Positions 33,835-45,745 are shown, numbered from the stretch's first letter. The stretch is 64,000 nt of DNA from Streptomyces venezuelae (GCF_008642355.1 NZ_CP029193.1:868001-932000); one strand, 5' to 3'. A program made the numbers and translations. Notes: generated from the sequence alone by a model not told the origin.

Positions 33835-35867
33835 ATGACGTCAGCTTCGGAAACGCCCCCAGCTGCCGCCGTGCCCGCGCTCGTTCCCGTGCCCGTCCTC
33901 GATGTGCAGCCCGCGGTGGATGGCGGGCGCCGCCCGGCGAAAGCCGTCCCCGGTGAGACCTTCGAGGTCACGGCGACCGTCTTCGCCGAGGGCCACGGAG
34001 CGGTCGGCGCCGATGTCGTGCTCCTCGGCCCCGGTGGACGCCGCGGGCCGTGGACCCCGATGCGCGAACTCTCCCCCGGCAGCGACCGCTGGGGCGCGGA
34101 GGTCACTCCGGACGCCGAGGGACGGTGGACCTTCCACGTGGAGTCGTGGACGGACCCCGTGACGGAGTGGCGGCGCGCCGCACAGATCAAGGTGCCCGCC
34201 GGCATCGACACCGGGCTGATGCTCGAAGAGGGCGCGCTGCTGTACGAGCGGGCGGCGCGCGGCGCCCCTGAGGGCCCGGCGCGGCGGACACTCCTGTCGG
34301 TGCTCGCGGCACTCCAGGACGAGGAGCGGTCACCGGACGCGCGTCTGGCTGCCGCGCTCGCTCCGGAGGCGGACGCCGTCCTCGCCCGGTACCCGTTGCG
34401 CGAGCGGGTCTCCCGTTCGCAGGCCATGCCCCTGCTCGTCGAGCGGGAGCGTGCTCTCTACGGGTCCTGGTACGAGTTCTTCCCGCGTTCGGAGGGCGCC
34501 GTCGTCGAAGAGGGCGCGCCGCCCGTGCCGGGAACGTTCCGCACCGCGGCCGAGCGATTGCCCGCCATCGCCGGGATGGGCTTCGACGTGGCCTACCTGC
34601 CGCCGGTCCACCCCATCGGCACCACCTTCCGCAAGGGCCCGGACAACGCGCTCACCGCCGGTCCCGACGATGTCGGTGTGCCGTGGGCGATCGGGTCGCC
34701 GGAGGGCGGTCACGACGCCGTTCACCCGGACCTGGGAACGCTCGACGACTTCGACGCGTTCGTGCGCCGCGCCACCGAACTGGGTCTCGAAGTCGCGCTG
34801 GACTTCGCGTTGCAGTGCTCCCCCGACCACCCGTGGGTGGAGAAGCACCCCGAGTGGTTCACCCACCGGCCCGACGGTTCCATCGCGTACGCGGAGAACC
34901 CGCCGAAGAAGTACCAGGACATCTACCCGATCGCCTTCGACCAGGACCTGCCGGGGCTCGTCGCGGAGACCGTGCGGCTGCTGCGGTTCTGGATGGGGCA
35001 CGGCGTACGTGTCTTCCGCGTCGACAATCCGCACACCAAGCCCGTGGCGTTCTGGGAGCGGGTGCTCGCGGAGATCAACGCGAGCGACCCGGACGTCGTC
35101 TTCCTCGCGGAGGCCTTCACCCGGCCCCCCGTCATGCGGGCCCTGGCCCAGGCCGGGTTCCAGCAGTCCTACACGTACTTCACCTGGCGGAACACCAAGC
35201 AGGAGCTCACCGAGTATCTGACCGAGCTCTCCGCGGAGACCGCCGCGTATCTGCGTCCGAACCTGTTCGTGAACACGCCCGACATCCTGCCCGGCTATCT
35301 CCAGGACGGCGGCCGTGCCGCTTTCGAGGTGCGGGCCGTGCTCGCCGCGACGCTCGCGCCGAGCTGGGGCATGTACGCCGGGTTCGAGCTGTGCGAGAAC
35401 ACCCCGGCGCGTGCGGGCAGCGAGGAGTACCTGCACTCGGAGAAGTACCAACTGCGCCCGCGCGACTGGGCGGACGCGGAGCGGGCGGGCTACTCCCTCG
35501 CACCGCTGATCACCACCCTCAACCGGGTCCGGCGCGAGCATCCCGCGCTGCGGCTGCTCAGGAACCTCCGTTTCCACGAGGCCGACAACGACGCGGTCAT
35601 CGTCTACAGCAAGCGCGCCGGACAGGACACGGTCCTGGTGGTCGTCAACCTCGACCCTCACCACACCCAGGAGGCCACGGTCTCGCTGGACATGCCGCAA
35701 CTCGGCCTCGACTGGCACGAGTCGGTGCCGGTGCGCGACGAGCTCACCGGCGAGACCTACCACTGGGGCAGGGCCAACTACGTGCGCCTGGAACCCGGCC
35801 GCGCGCCCGCGCACCTCTTCACGGTCCTGCGACCGTCCTCACCGTTGATCGGAGGGTCACCCACACC

Positions 35868-35871
<4 letters not shown>
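33835..35871 (+). CDS. glgE: Alpha-1,4-glucan:maltose-1-phosphate maltosyltransferase
   Basis: A 678-residue GH13_3 enzyme elongating alpha-1,4-glucan from maltose-1-phosphate. An N-terminal beta domain (about 20-125) and helical insertion precede the barrel, which includes [44 protein letters not shown] (GlgE-specific), nucleophile [10 protein letters not shown] (Asp about residue 397) and acid/base FLAEAFTRP. Length and motifs match S. coelicolor GlgE. ATG 33835 has GGAGGAGGG just upstream. It is followed by treS with an ATGA overlap, then maltokinase and glgB, which is the complete trehalose-to-glucan route. Confidence 0.95.
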
Positions 35872-37601
<1,730 letters not shown>

Positions 37602-37614
37602 AGGGACGTGTCGC

Positions 37615-38955
37615 ATGCTCAAGACCGCAACGCAGTCGCGCGAAAGCCTCAGCCCGCCGCTGCTGCTGGCGTCGCTGGCCGGAGTGCTGCAGAAGTGGCT
37701 GCCCGAGCAGCGGTGGTTCGCCGGCAAGGGGCTGCCCGTCACGGAACTCGCCGTGGTGTCGATGACCGAGCTGCACCCGGGCTGCCTGCACCTGCTGATC
37801 CGCTCCCGGCACGCCGGGTCCCGCGACGACTGCTACCAGCTGCTCCTCGGTGTCCGCCGGGACCTGCCGCCGCGCCTCCACCACGCCGTGGTCGGCCGCC
37901 CCACCGAGGGCCCCCTCGCGGGCCTCACCGTGTACGACGCCCTCCACGACCCCCGCTCCGCCACGCTGCTCCTGGAGCGCCTGCGCACCCCGGGCACGGC
38001 GGGTCCGCTGCGCTTCGAACGCGACGTGCAGACCGTGGTGCCCCCCAACCTCACCGCCCGCGTTTTGGACGGCGAGCAGTCCAACACCTCACTGGTGTAC
38101 GGCGATTCCTTCATCCTCAAGCTGTTCCGCCGCATCCAGTACGGCGTCAACCCCGACCTCGAAGTGCCGTGGGCGCTCGCCGGTCAGGGCTGCGCCCGAG
38201 TGCCGTCCCCCGTGGCCTGGTTCTGGACGAGCGAGCCGCGCAAGACGACGCTCGGCGTGCTCCAGCCGTTCCTGCGCGGCGCGACCGACGGCTGGACGCT
38301 GGCCCTCAAGTCCCTCGCCGCGGGCCGGGACTTCACCGACGAGTCGTACGAACTGGGGCGCGCCACCGCCGAGGTGCACCTGGCCCTGGCGCGGGTCTTC
38401 GTTCCGGACATCCCTGACCGGCACGGCGGCCGACACCTCGCCGAGGGGATGATGTCGCGCCTGGACACGACCGCCCGGCAGGTGCCCGCGCTCGTTCCGT
38501 ACGTGTCCCGGCTGCGGGCCGCCTACGACGCGGTCGCCGCGCACGGCCCGGTGCGCCCGCCCCAGCGGATCCACGGCGATCTGCACCTCGGCCAGGTCCT
38601 GCGGGCCGGGCAGCGGTGGTTCGTCATCGACTTCGAGGGCGAGCCGGCCCGCCCGATCGCCGAACGGCGGCGCGCCCAGGCGACCGTGCGCGACGTGGCG
38701 GGCATGCTCCGCTCCTTCGACTACGCCGCCCACGCCAGGCGCCCCTGGCAGCCCCGGTGGGCCCGCCGGTGCCGGGAGGCGTACTGCGCGGGGTACGCCG
38801 CGGAGGCGTCCTGGGACCCGCGGACGGAGGCCGGACTCCTGCGCGCCTACGAGACGGACCGGGCCGTGTACGAGGCGCTGTACGAGGCCAGGCACCGTCC
38901 GGACTGGCTGCCCGTGCCCATGGCGGCGATCGCCCGTCTCGCGGAGGGCCGCTGA
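37615..38955 (+). CDS. pep2: Maltokinase
   Basis: A 446-residue kinase making maltose-1-phosphate for GlgE. The N-terminal cap LQKWLPEQRWFAGKG is typical of Pep2/Mak. The kinase core has a catalytic loop RIHGDLHLGQVL (catalytic Asp) and WFVIDFEGEPARP (metal-binding Asp). The gene is also called mak. GAAGGGA precedes ATG 37615 by 8 nt, and the gap after treS is 13 nt. It closes the maltose-to-maltose-1-phosphate step in this operon. Confidence 0.93.
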   Translation: MLKTATQSRESLSPPLLLASLAGVLQKWLPEQRWFAGKGLPVTELAVVSMTELHPGCLHLLIRSRHAGSRDDCYQLLLGVRRDLPPRLHHAVVGRPTEGPLAGLTVYDALHDPRSATLLLERLRTPGTAGPLRFERDVQTVVPPNLTARVLDGEQSNTSLVYGDSFILKLFRRIQYGVNPDLEVPWALAGQGCARVPSPVAWFWTSEPRKTTLGVLQPFLRGATDGWTLALKSLAAGRDFTDESYELGRATAEVHLALARVFVPDIPDRHGGRHLAEGMMSRLDTTARQVPALVPYVSRLRAAYDAVAAHGPVRPPQRIHGDLHLGQVLRAGQRWFVIDFEGEPARPIAERRRAQATVRDVAGMLRSFDYAAHARRPWQPRWARRCREAYCAGYAAEASWDPRTEAGLLRAYETDRAVYEALYEARHRPDWLPVPMAAIARLAEGR

Positions 38956-39007
38956 CCCACCGCACCCGCCCGCCGCCCCTGCCCCGCCCTGAGGAGACCT
39001 GACACCC

Positions 39008-41245
39008 GTGGCCATCATCGACACGTCCACCGCCGACCCCGCGCCCGCCCTCCGTGCCGCGTACGCGCCGCTCGACGACGAGAGCCGCGGCCGTCTCCTC
39101 GCGGGCACGCACCACGACCCGCACGCCGTGCTCGGCGCCCACGCGGTCGCGGGCGGTGTGGCCTTCACAGTGCTGCGCCCGTACGCCGAGGCGGTGCGGG
39201 TCGTCGTCGAGGGGCAGGAGGTTCCGCTCCATGACGTGGGCGACGGGCTGTTCTCCGGTCTGCTGCCGCTCGGCTCGATCCCCGCGTACGAGCTGAGGGT
39301 GACGTACGACGGCGTGGAGACCGAACTCCAGGACCCGTACCGTTTCCTGCCCGCGCTCGGCGAACTCGACCTGCACCTGATCCGCGAGGGCAGGCACGAG
39401 GAGCTGTGGAAGGCGCTGGGTGCGCACCCCATGACGCACGAGGGCGTCACGGGCACCCGCTTCACGGTGTGGGCGCCGAACGCGCTGGGCGTGCGGGTGT
39501 GCGGGGAGTTCTGCCACTGGGACGGCACCGCCCACGCCATGCGCTCCCTCGGCTCGTCCGGGGTGTGGGAGCTGTTCCTGCCCGGCATCGGCGAGGGCGA
39601 CCTGTACAAGTTCGACATCACCCGCCCCGACGGCACACACACCGTCCGCGCGGACCCGATGGCACGCCGGGCTGAGGTGCCGCCGGCGACGGCGTCCGTC
39701 GTCACGCGGTCGACGCACGAGTGGGCGGACGCGGAGTGGATGGAACACCGTGCGGACCGCCCCGTCCACCGGTCGCCCTTCTCGGTGTACGAGGTCCACC
39801 TCCCGTCCTGGCGGCCGGGCCTGACGTACCGCCAACTCGCCGACGAGCTCGCGGCGTACGTCTCCGACGCGGGCTTCACGCACGTGGAGTTCATGCCGGT
39901 GGCCGAGCACCCGTTCGGCGGATCGTGGGGATACCAGGTCACCGGGCTCTACGCGCCGACCTCCCGCCTCGGCACGCCCGACGACTTCAAGTTCCTCGTC
40001 GACGCGCTGCACCGGGCGGGCATCGGCGTGATCGTGGACTGGGTTCCCGCGCACTTCCCGAAGGACGACTGGGCGCTCGCGGAGTTCGACGGCAGGCCGC
40101 TGTACGAGCCGGGTGACCACCGGCGCGCCGAACACCCCGACTGGGGCACGCTCACCTTCGACTACGGCCGCACGGAGGTCCGCAACTTCCTCGTCGCCAA
40201 CGCCGTGTACTGGTGCGAGGAGTTCCACATCGACGGCCTGCGCGTCGACGCCGTGGCCTCCATGCTCTACCTCGACTACTCGCGCGAGGACGGCCAGTGG
40301 GGACCCAACGAGCACGGCGGCAGGGAGAACCTGGACGCGGTGTCGTTCCTCCAGGAGATGAACGCGACGGTGTACCGCCGCTGCCCCGGCGTCGTCACCA
40401 TCGCCGAGGAGTCCACGGCCTGGGACGGCGTCACGCGGGCCACCCACGACAAGGGCTACGGGGAGCTCGGCGGCCTCGGCTTCGGCCTGAAGTGGAACAT
40501 GGGCTGGATGCACGACTCGCTGGAGTACATCCGGCACGAGCCGGTGCACCGGCAGTACCACCACAACGAGCTGACCTTCTCGATGGTGTACGCGTACAGC
40601 GAGAACTACCTCCTGCCGATCTCGCACGACGAGGTCGTCCACGGCAAGCAGGCTCTGGTGTCGAAGATGCCCGGCGACTGGTGGCAGCAGCGCGCGAACC
40701 ACCGCGCCTACCTGGCCTACATGTGGGCCCACCCCGGCAAGCAACTGCTCTTCATGGGACAGGAGTTCGCGCAGGGTGCGGAGTGGTCGCCGGACCACGG
40801 CCCCGACTGGGGCCTGCTCGACCCGGCGTACCCCGCGGAACCGGACCACAACGGGGCGCGGCGCCTGGTGCGGGACCTCAACCACCAGTACCGGGACGCT
40901 CCAGCCCTGTGGGAGCAGGACACGGAACCCGCCGGGTTCGCCTGGATCGACGCGGACGCCGCCCAGGACAACGTGGTCGCGTTCCTCCGCCACGCCGCCG
41001 ACGGAACACCGCTCCTCGCCGTCAGCAACTTCTCCCCGGTCATCCGCCGCGACTACGCACTGGGCGTCCCGGAGTCCCCGGTCACGTGGCGGGAGACGCT
41101 GAACACGGACGCGGCGTGCTACGGCGGCGGCGACGTGCGCAACACGGCCCCGCTGCGCGCGCGGCCGGAGCCCACGGGCACCTTCCCCGCCCGCCTGCAC
41201 GTGACCCTCCCCCCACTGGCCACGCTGTGGCTGCGCCCCGCGTAG
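39008..41245 (+). CDS. glgB: 1,4-alpha-glucan branching enzyme
   Basis: A 745-residue GH13_9 enzyme adding alpha-1,6 branches to the GlgE product. A short N1 region (about 20-110) and a CBM48 (about 125-225, [24 protein letters not shown]) precede the barrel. Catalytic segments are [34 protein letters not shown] and [11 protein letters not shown]. It ends with the family-typical all-beta domain. GTG at 39008 follows GAGGAG by about 11 nt. It ends the glgE-treS-pep2-glgB operon and converges on a nucleotidyltransferase gene 3 bp away. Confidence 0.95.
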   Translation: MAIIDTSTADPAPALRAAYAPLDDESRGRLLAGTHHDPHAVLGAHAVAGGVAFTVLRPYAEAVRVVVEGQEVPLHDVGDGLFSGLLPLGSIPAYELRVTYDGVETELQDPYRFLPALGELDLHLIREGRHEELWKALGAHPMTHEGVTGTRFTVWAPNALGVRVCGEFCHWDGTAHAMRSLGSSGVWELFLPGIGEGDLYKFDITRPDGTHTVRADPMARRAEVPPATASVVTRSTHEWADAEWMEHRADRPVHRSPFSVYEVHLPSWRPGLTYRQLADELAAYVSDAGFTHVEFMPVAEHPFGGSWGYQVTGLYAPTSRLGTPDDFKFLVDALHRAGIGVIVDWVPAHFPKDDWALAEFDGRPLYEPGDHRRAEHPDWGTLTFDYGRTEVRNFLVANAVYWCEEFHIDGLRVDAVASMLYLDYSREDGQWGPNEHGGRENLDAVSFLQEMNATVYRRCPGVVTIAEESTAWDGVTRATHDKGYGELGGLGFGLKWNMGWMHDSLEYIRHEPVHRQYHHNELTFSMVYAYSENYLLPISHDEVVHGKQALVSKMPGDWWQQRANHRAYLAYMWAHPGKQLLFMGQEFAQGAEWSPDHGPDWGLLDPAYPAEPDHNGARRLVRDLNHQYRDAPALWEQDTEPAGFAWIDADAAQDNVVAFLRHAADGTPLLAVSNFSPVIRRDYALGVPESPVTWRETLNTDAACYGGGDVRNTAPLRARPEPTGTFPARLHVTLPPLATLWLRPA

Positions 41246-41248
41246 ACC

Positions 41249-41974
41249 TCAGGACCGCCACCGCTGCGCGTATCCCTCCCGCAGGGGCCCGCCGTACAGG
41301 TGGAGCACGTCTTCGACGGCGGCGGTGAGCGGCACCGGGTCGGCCCGCTCGGCCACGCACCGATGCCCGTCGAGCAGAGCCTTTCCGCGCGCGGGGTCGG
41401 CACCGAGGAGCCTGCGGGGCAGCCACTTGCCGACGCCTGTCCAGGCGTTGTGGTGGGCGGTCAGGAGGTGCGCCGCCTTGCCGAGCGCGAGGTCGGCGAC
41501 GGCGAGCTGTTCGTACCGCTGGTCCGGGGCGGTGTCGGCGAGGTCGTCCATGAAGCAGGTGAGGGCGTAGCGGTCGCGTTCCCGTTCCCCGGGTGTGAGG
41601 GGCGGCGGCCCGTCGGCGAGGACGGCGCGGGCCCGGCCGCGCGTGCGGGCGAGATGGCCGTCCGGGTCGAGCAGCGGCAGGCCCTCGGCGTAGACGAACA
41701 GGACCGTGCCGCGGCGGCGGTTGCGGTCCCACGCGAAGAACTCCGGCACATCCGCGAGCGTGGTGAGGAACAACTCGGCGGGACGCCCTTCGTGGCGTAT
41801 CACTTCGCGGCGGCTGACGTCGGAGTCCGGCAGGAGCACGGCCACATCGAGGTCGCTCGTCGCGGCGGCACGCCCCTGGGCGGCCGAGCCGCCGAGGACG
41901 GCGCCGAGCGCGTCGGGAAAGCGCTCGGCGACGAGCCGCGAGGCCTGTGCGGTGGGGCTGTGGTGACTGTTCAT
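41249..41974 (-). CDS. Nucleotidyltransferase (aminoglycoside/kanamycin NTase-like fold)
   Basis: A 241-residue protein. LGGSAAQGRAAATSDLDVAVLLPDS carries the pol-beta-type motif G-S-x10-D-x-D that binds metal and NTP. The remainder is helical with LALGKAAHLLTAHHNAWTGVGKWLPRRLL, resembling substrate-binding domains of small-molecule or tRNA nucleotidyltransferases such as ANT(4')- or MNT-type proteins. No partner HEPN gene lies beside it, so it is not an obvious toxin-antitoxin pair. The substrate is unknown; resistance is only one possibility. ATG at 41974 has no strong ribosome binding site, so the start is moderately sure. Gap 41975-42091 holds no gene. Confidence 0.68.
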   Translation of the reverse strand: MNSHHSPTAQASRLVAERFPDALGAVLGGSAAQGRAAATSDLDVAVLLPDSDVSRREVIRHEGRPAELFLTTLADVPEFFAWDRNRRRGTVLFVYAEGLPLLDPDGHLARTRGRARAVLADGPPPLTPGERERDRYALTCFMDDLADTAPDQRYEQLAVADLALGKAAHLLTAHHNAWTGVGKWLPRRLLGADPARGKALLDGHRCVAERADPVPLTAAVEDVLHLYGGPLREGYAQRWRS

Positions 41975-42091
41975 GGGCGGTCATGGTGCCAGGGCGGGTG
42001 CGTGTTTCCGGTAAGAGGCCCGTGCTCGTCCGGCCTGGTCGGCACTGGACCGGACCAAGAACCCCGACGTCTCCGCCCCGGCGGGCGGCCT

Positions 42092-43132
42092 CTAGCCGCC
42101 CGGCAGGATGACCGCCCGGCCGTGCACCCGGCCCGCGTGGAGGAGTTCGTACGCCTTCGGGGCGTCCTCCAGCGCGTACGTCTCCACGTGGACGTCGAGC
42201 ACGCCGGACCTCGCCAGGTCCAGGACCTCGATCAGCTCCGGCCTGCTGCCCCAGTAGGGGGCGCGGAAGGCGGCGTCGAAGGGGGTCGCGCCGAAGCCGA
42301 CGGACGCGGTGCCGCCGCCGATGCCGACGAGGGTGACGTCCGCCTCCACGGCGGCGCACGCGGCGGCCGTCGCCGCGGTGGGCGGCGCCCCGACGAAGTC
42401 GAACACCGCCTGGGCACCCAGGCCGCCGGTGAGTTCGCGGACCCGGCCCGCTGCCGCCGCGTCGGACAGGACCGTTTCGTGGGCGCCGACCTCGCGGGCC
42501 AGCGTCAGCTTCTCCTCGGTGACGTCGAGGGCGATCACCCGTGCCGGGGTCAGCGCGCGCAGCAGCTGGATGGCGACGTGCCCGAGGCCGCCGGTGCCGA
42601 TGACGACGGCGGTGCTGCCGGGCGTCAGCTTGGGCAGCGACGTCTTGACCGCGTGGTACGGGGTGAGGCCGGCGTCGGTGAGCGGCACCGCCGTCACGGG
42701 GTCGAGCCCGTCCAGCGGCACCAGGTGGCGCGGGTCGTCCACGATCATGTACTCGGCGATGGCGCCGGGCGCCCCGAGCCCCGGCGGGCGGATGCCGAGG
42801 TCGGCGGCGCGGGTGCAGTAGTTCTCCTTGCCCTGCGCGCACATGAGACAGGTGCCGCAGCCCCAGGGCCCGTAGACGGCCACGGAGTCCCCGGGCGCGA
42901 GCCCGGTCACGCCGTCGCCGAGCGCGGCGACGGTCCCCGCGCCCTCATGGCCGAGGGTGAGCGGCAGCGGGAAGCCCAGGGCTTCGGCGGGGCGGCTCAT
43001 CACGGCGATGTCGGAGTGGCAGACGCCGGCGGCGGTGACCTTCAGGAGCACCTGGCCCGGGCCGGGCTCCGGGCGCGGGACGGTGACCACCTCGGGGGCG
43101 GCGCCGACGGCGCGGTACTGGAGGGCCTGCAT
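42092..43132 (-). CDS. Zinc-dependent alcohol dehydrogenase
   Basis: A 346-residue medium-chain dehydrogenase with VCHSDIAVM (catalytic zinc Cys), GHEGAGTVAALGDGV (zinc His-Glu), a four-Cys structural zinc lobe CGTCLMCAQGKENYC, and the NAD loop VVIGTGGLGHVAIQLL. It oxidises primary or secondary alcohols or reduces aldehydes; the substrate is unknown. It is the third gene of a tetR-SDR-ADH operon, starting 4 nt after the SDR stop. ATG 43132 gives a standard length; ATG 43150, overlapping the SDR end, would add six residues. Confidence 0.88.
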   Translation of the reverse strand: MQALQYRAVGAAPEVVTVPRPEPGPGQVLLKVTAAGVCHSDIAVMSRPAEALGFPLPLTLGHEGAGTVAALGDGVTGLAPGDSVAVYGPWGCGTCLMCAQGKENYCTRAADLGIRPPGLGAPGAIAEYMIVDDPRHLVPLDGLDPVTAVPLTDAGLTPYHAVKTSLPKLTPGSTAVVIGTGGLGHVAIQLLRALTPARVIALDVTEEKLTLAREVGAHETVLSDAAAAGRVRELTGGLGAQAVFDFVGAPPTAATAAACAAVEADVTLVGIGGGTASVGFGATPFDAAFRAPYWGSRPELIEVLDLARSGVLDVHVETYALEDAPKAYELLHAGRVHGRAVILPGG

Positions 43133-43136
43133 CGTC

Positions 43137-43931
43137 TCAACGTGCCGCATAGCCGCCGTCCACCAGGTGGTAGCTGCCGTTGATGAACGACGCGTGGTCC
43201 GAGAGCAGGAACAGCGTGAGGTCGGCGACCTCCTCGGCGGTGCCGAGACGGCCCTGCGGGTGGAGGGCGACGAGGCGGTTGCGCTGGTCCTCGTCGCCCT
43301 GGAGCAGCGGGGTGTCGATGAAGCCGGGTGCGACGGCGTTGACGCGGACGCCACGGGCCGCGTACTCGACGGCGGCGGTCTTGGTCAGGCCGACGACGGC
43401 GTGCTTGGCGGCGGAGTACGCGGCGGAACCCGCGAAGCCGTTCGTGCCGAGGATCGACGACATGTTGACGACGGCGCCGCCGCCCGCGGCGACGAGGTGC
43501 GGCAGCTCGTACCGGAGGGAGTAGAAGACGCCGTTGAGGTTGGTGTCGATGACGCGCTGCCAGTCCTCGACGCCGTATTCGCCGGTGGGGGCTGTGGCGC
43601 CGGCGATCCCGGCGTTGTTGACGGCGAGGTGCAGGCCGCCGAAGGTCTCGACGGTGAAGTCGACGGCGTGGCGCACCGATTCGGGGTCGGTGACGTCGAC
43701 GCGCACGGCGGCGGCCCGTGCGCCTCCCCCGGTGAGCGAACGGGCGACGTCGTGGGCGCCCTGTTCGTTGAAGTCGGCGACGACGACGGCCGCTCCGGCC
43801 GCGGCGAGGCGGCGGGCGACCGCCAGGCCGATGCCGGACGCGGCGCCGGTGACGAGGGCGGTCTTCCCGGCGAAATCCGGGGCGGTGGCGGTGCCGGGCG
43901 TCGTGCTGTGCGTGGTGGTGCTCGTGCTCAT
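43137..43931 (-). CDS. Short-chain dehydrogenase/reductase
   Basis: A 264-residue classical SDR. TALVTGAASGIGLAVARRLA is the cofactor-binding TGxxxGxG, VNNAGIAG the NNAG motif, and S-x-Y-x3-K appears as NMSSILG...AAYSAAKHAVVG (catalytic Ser, Tyr, Lys). APGFIDTPL follows. The Asp in VVVADFNEQG suggests NAD preference. A Thr/Ser-rich 20-residue leader precedes the core. It lies between the TetR regulator (14-nt gap) and the alcohol dehydrogenase, so both enzymes probably act on one alcohol/ketone substrate under TetR control. Confidence 0.88.
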   Translation of the reverse strand: MSTSTTTHSTTPGTATAPDFAGKTALVTGAASGIGLAVARRLAAAGAAVVVADFNEQGAHDVARSLTGGGARAAAVRVDVTDPESVRHAVDFTVETFGGLHLAVNNAGIAGATAPTGEYGVEDWQRVIDTNLNGVFYSLRYELPHLVAAGGGAVVNMSSILGTNGFAGSAAYSAAKHAVVGLTKTAAVEYAARGVRVNAVAPGFIDTPLLQGDEDQRNRLVALHPQGRLGTAEEVADLTLFLLSDHASFINGSYHLVDGGYAAR

Positions 43932-43945
43932 GGTGGTGCCTGGTT

Positions 43946-44569
43946 TCACGTGGTGGTCGTGGTGGTGGGTGCGGGTTCGTCGGCCAGGGCCGCGAACGCC
44001 GCGTCGATGAGGTGCGGAAGGGTGCCGTTCTCGCCGGGGGCGATCCAGAACCGCACGGCGGTGCCGAACGCGCCGACCGCCAGCGAGACGGCCAGCGCCG
44101 GGCGCAGGTCGCGCTCGGCGTCGAGTCCCAGCCGCTCGGCGACGATCGAGACCGACGCGGCCTTCGCCTCGTCCTGCACCCGCAGGTAGGCGGGCAGCAG
44201 CGACGGCTCCTCGTGGAGCAGCCGGAGCAGGTCGGCGGAGCGGGGCAGGCGGTGCCAGGCGGTCGGTTCGTCGTCCAGCCAGTTCCGGAGTGCCCGGTGG
44301 TAGGCCGTGAGGGGGTTCTCCCCCGCGGGGCGGGCGGCGAGCGCCGCGTTGATGCGCGCGTAGTCGACGCGGAGCGCGTCGACCACGGCGTCCTCCTTTC
44401 CCGTGAAGTACCGGGAGAAGGTGCGGCGGGAGACGTCGGCGCGGTCGCTGATCGTCTCGACGGTGACCTGGTCGAGGCCGTGGGTCAGGGCCAGGTCCAC
44501 GGCGGCGTTCGCCATGGCGGCCCGGCTCTCCTGGACCTTGCGGGTCCGGCGGCCCTGTGTGCTGCTCAT
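43946..44569 (-). CDS. TetR-family transcriptional regulator
   Basis: A 207-residue regulator. Residues 10-60 form the TetR helix-turn-helix (RAAMANAAVDLALTHGLDQ...ISDRADVSRRTFSRYFTGKEDAV). The C-terminal ligand domain ends in a Thr tract. ATG 44569 gives the usual length; the frame is open further upstream but would run through the operator. It is the first gene of the operon with the SDR and ADH genes and lies 22 bp from a tandem palindromic operator, so autoregulation of all three is very likely. The inducer is unknown, perhaps an alcohol or ketone handled by the enzymes. Confidence 0.9.
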   Translation of the reverse strand: MSSTQGRRTRKVQESRAAMANAAVDLALTHGLDQVTVETISDRADVSRRTFSRYFTGKEDAVVDALRVDYARINAALAARPAGENPLTAYHRALRNWLDDEPTAWHRLPRSADLLRLLHEEPSLLPAYLRVQDEAKAASVSIVAERLGLDAERDLRPALAVSLAVGAFGTAVRFWIAPGENGTLPHLIDAAFAALADEPAPTTTTTT

Positions 44570-44591
44570 GCTTCGACTGTACGCCTCGAAG

Positions 44592-44623
44592 TGTCCCAAG
44601 GGGACACTTGTCCCCTTGGGACA
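44592..44623. promoter_or_regulatory. Tandem palindromic operator upstream of tetR
   Basis: Two adjacent palindromes, TGTCCC-AAG-GGGACA (44592-44606) and TGTCCC-CTT-GGGACA (44609-44623), separated by CT. The second is the exact reverse complement of the first, so the 32 bp also form one perfect 15-bp-arm inverted repeat. It fits binding of two TetR dimers and is 22 bp upstream of the tetR start. Confidence 0.8.
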
Positions 44624-44715
44624 AGGGTGAGACGCGCCACCCCGAGGCGACGGTCGGCCTGTTCGCACTCCTGCCGACGGACGCCCGCTCGTGCCATCGT
44701 GAAGACGGACCGGCA

Positions 44716-44731
44716 ATTGGTACGGACCAAT
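44716..44731. promoter_or_regulatory. Inverted repeat upstream of the AraC-family gene
   Basis: ATTGGT-ACGG-ACCAAT, perfect 6-bp arms, 33 bp upstream of the AraC-family start. The core TGGT-N4-ACCA matches the operator shape of HutC-type GntR regulators such as DasR. A related sequence, ACTGGACCGGACCAA, lies at 42044-42058 downstream of the nucleotidyltransferase promoter area. Confidence 0.5.
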
Positions 44732-44764
44732 CGAGTCGATACCGACGCCCCGAGGAGCGTGCAC

Positions 44765-45745
44765 ATGCGCGGCACAACGGTCTTACCCGGCGAGGGGAAC
44801 AACGGAGAGCCGGGCGAGGACGGCATGCCCATGCACCGGCTGCAGGTGCCGATGCCCAACGCGCTGCCCTTCGCCATCGGCACGTTCGACAGCATCGGCC
44901 CCATGTCGCGCGCCCCGTTCCCGCACCGGCACACCTTCCACGAGATCGTCCACGTCACCGGCGGCACCGGCCTGCACGTCGTCGACCTGGGCCGGTTCCC
45001 GCTGCGGCCGCCGAACCTGTGCTTCATCGCCCCCGGCCAGGTCCATCACTGGGAGGACGTGACCGGCCTGGAGGGCCGGGTCATCCTCTTCACCGACGAC
45101 TTCCTCGTGGACCACCCGGCCGACCGGCACGTCCTGCGCACCCTCTCCCGCCGCTCCTGGCTCGACCTGTCCGGGGAGGCGGCGGAGGAGACCGCACGCC
45201 TGGTCGCCGAGCTCGATGGCGAGTACCGCTCGGGGGCCACCGGGTTCCACAGCGTCCTGCGGGCGCTGCTGCACGTCCTGGTGGTGCGGGCGGCACGGCT
45301 CCCCGCGCCCCGGTCGCCGGTCGAGGCACCCACCCCACCGCCCCTGCCCGATGGCCCGCCCCACTCACGTCCCGGCTCGGTGGCCGCGGACTTCGTGACG
45401 CTCATGGGCACCCCGGAGGGGGCCCTGCAGTCGGTGCGGTCCTGCGCGGACCACCTGGGCGTCTCGGTGAGCTACCTCAGCGAGGTGGTGAAGGCGGAGA
45501 CCGGCAGGACACCCGGCGAGCTGATCCGGCAGACCCGGGTCCACGAGGCCAAACGGCTGCTGCTGCGCACGGAGTTGACGGTACGCCAGGTCGCCGGACG
45601 GGTCGGCTTCAAGGACCCTGCGTACTTCTGCCGCTTCTTCCGCCGCGAGACCGGCGCGAGCCCCGGGGACTTCCGGCGCGGCGGTGGAGATATTCACCAC
45701 GACCACCGGCTCGAGTCCATCGCCGGACCTGCCTCCCCCGCATAA
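44765..45745 (+). CDS. AraC-family transcriptional regulator
   Basis: A 326-residue activator-type regulator. The N-terminal cupin (about 40-130, HRHTFHEIVHVTGGTGLHVVDLG) probably senses a small molecule. The C-terminal double helix-turn-helix (about 230-310) includes CADHLGVSVSYLSEVVKAETGRTPGELI and VAGRVGFKDPAYFCRFFRRETGASP. ATG 44765 has GAGGAG 7 nt upstream. Codon 7 is TTA (44783-44785), implying bldA-dependent translation if this start is used; ATG at 44825 would avoid it. It precedes a secreted intradiol dioxygenase gene by 49 bp and probably controls it. Confidence 0.88.
   Translation: MRGTTVLPGEGNNGEPGEDGMPMHRLQVPMPNALPFAIGTFDSIGPMSRAPFPHRHTFHEIVHVTGGTGLHVVDLGRFPLRPPNLCFIAPGQVHHWEDVTGLEGRVILFTDDFLVDHPADRHVLRTLSRRSWLDLSGEAAEETARLVAELDGEYRSGATGFHSVLRALLHVLVVRAARLPAPRSPVEAPTPPPLPDGPPHSRPGSVAADFVTLMGTPEGALQSVRSCADHLGVSVSYLSEVVKAETGRTPGELIRQTRVHEAKRLLLRTELTVRQVAGRVGFKDPAYFCRFFRRETGASPGDFRRGGGDIHHDHRLESIAGPASPA

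Noticed and set aside
41249..41974. MNT/HEPN toxin-antitoxin pair or aminoglycoside resistance gene
   Set aside because: The nucleotidyltransferase motif is real but no HEPN partner adjoins and no substrate-specific motif is recognisable.
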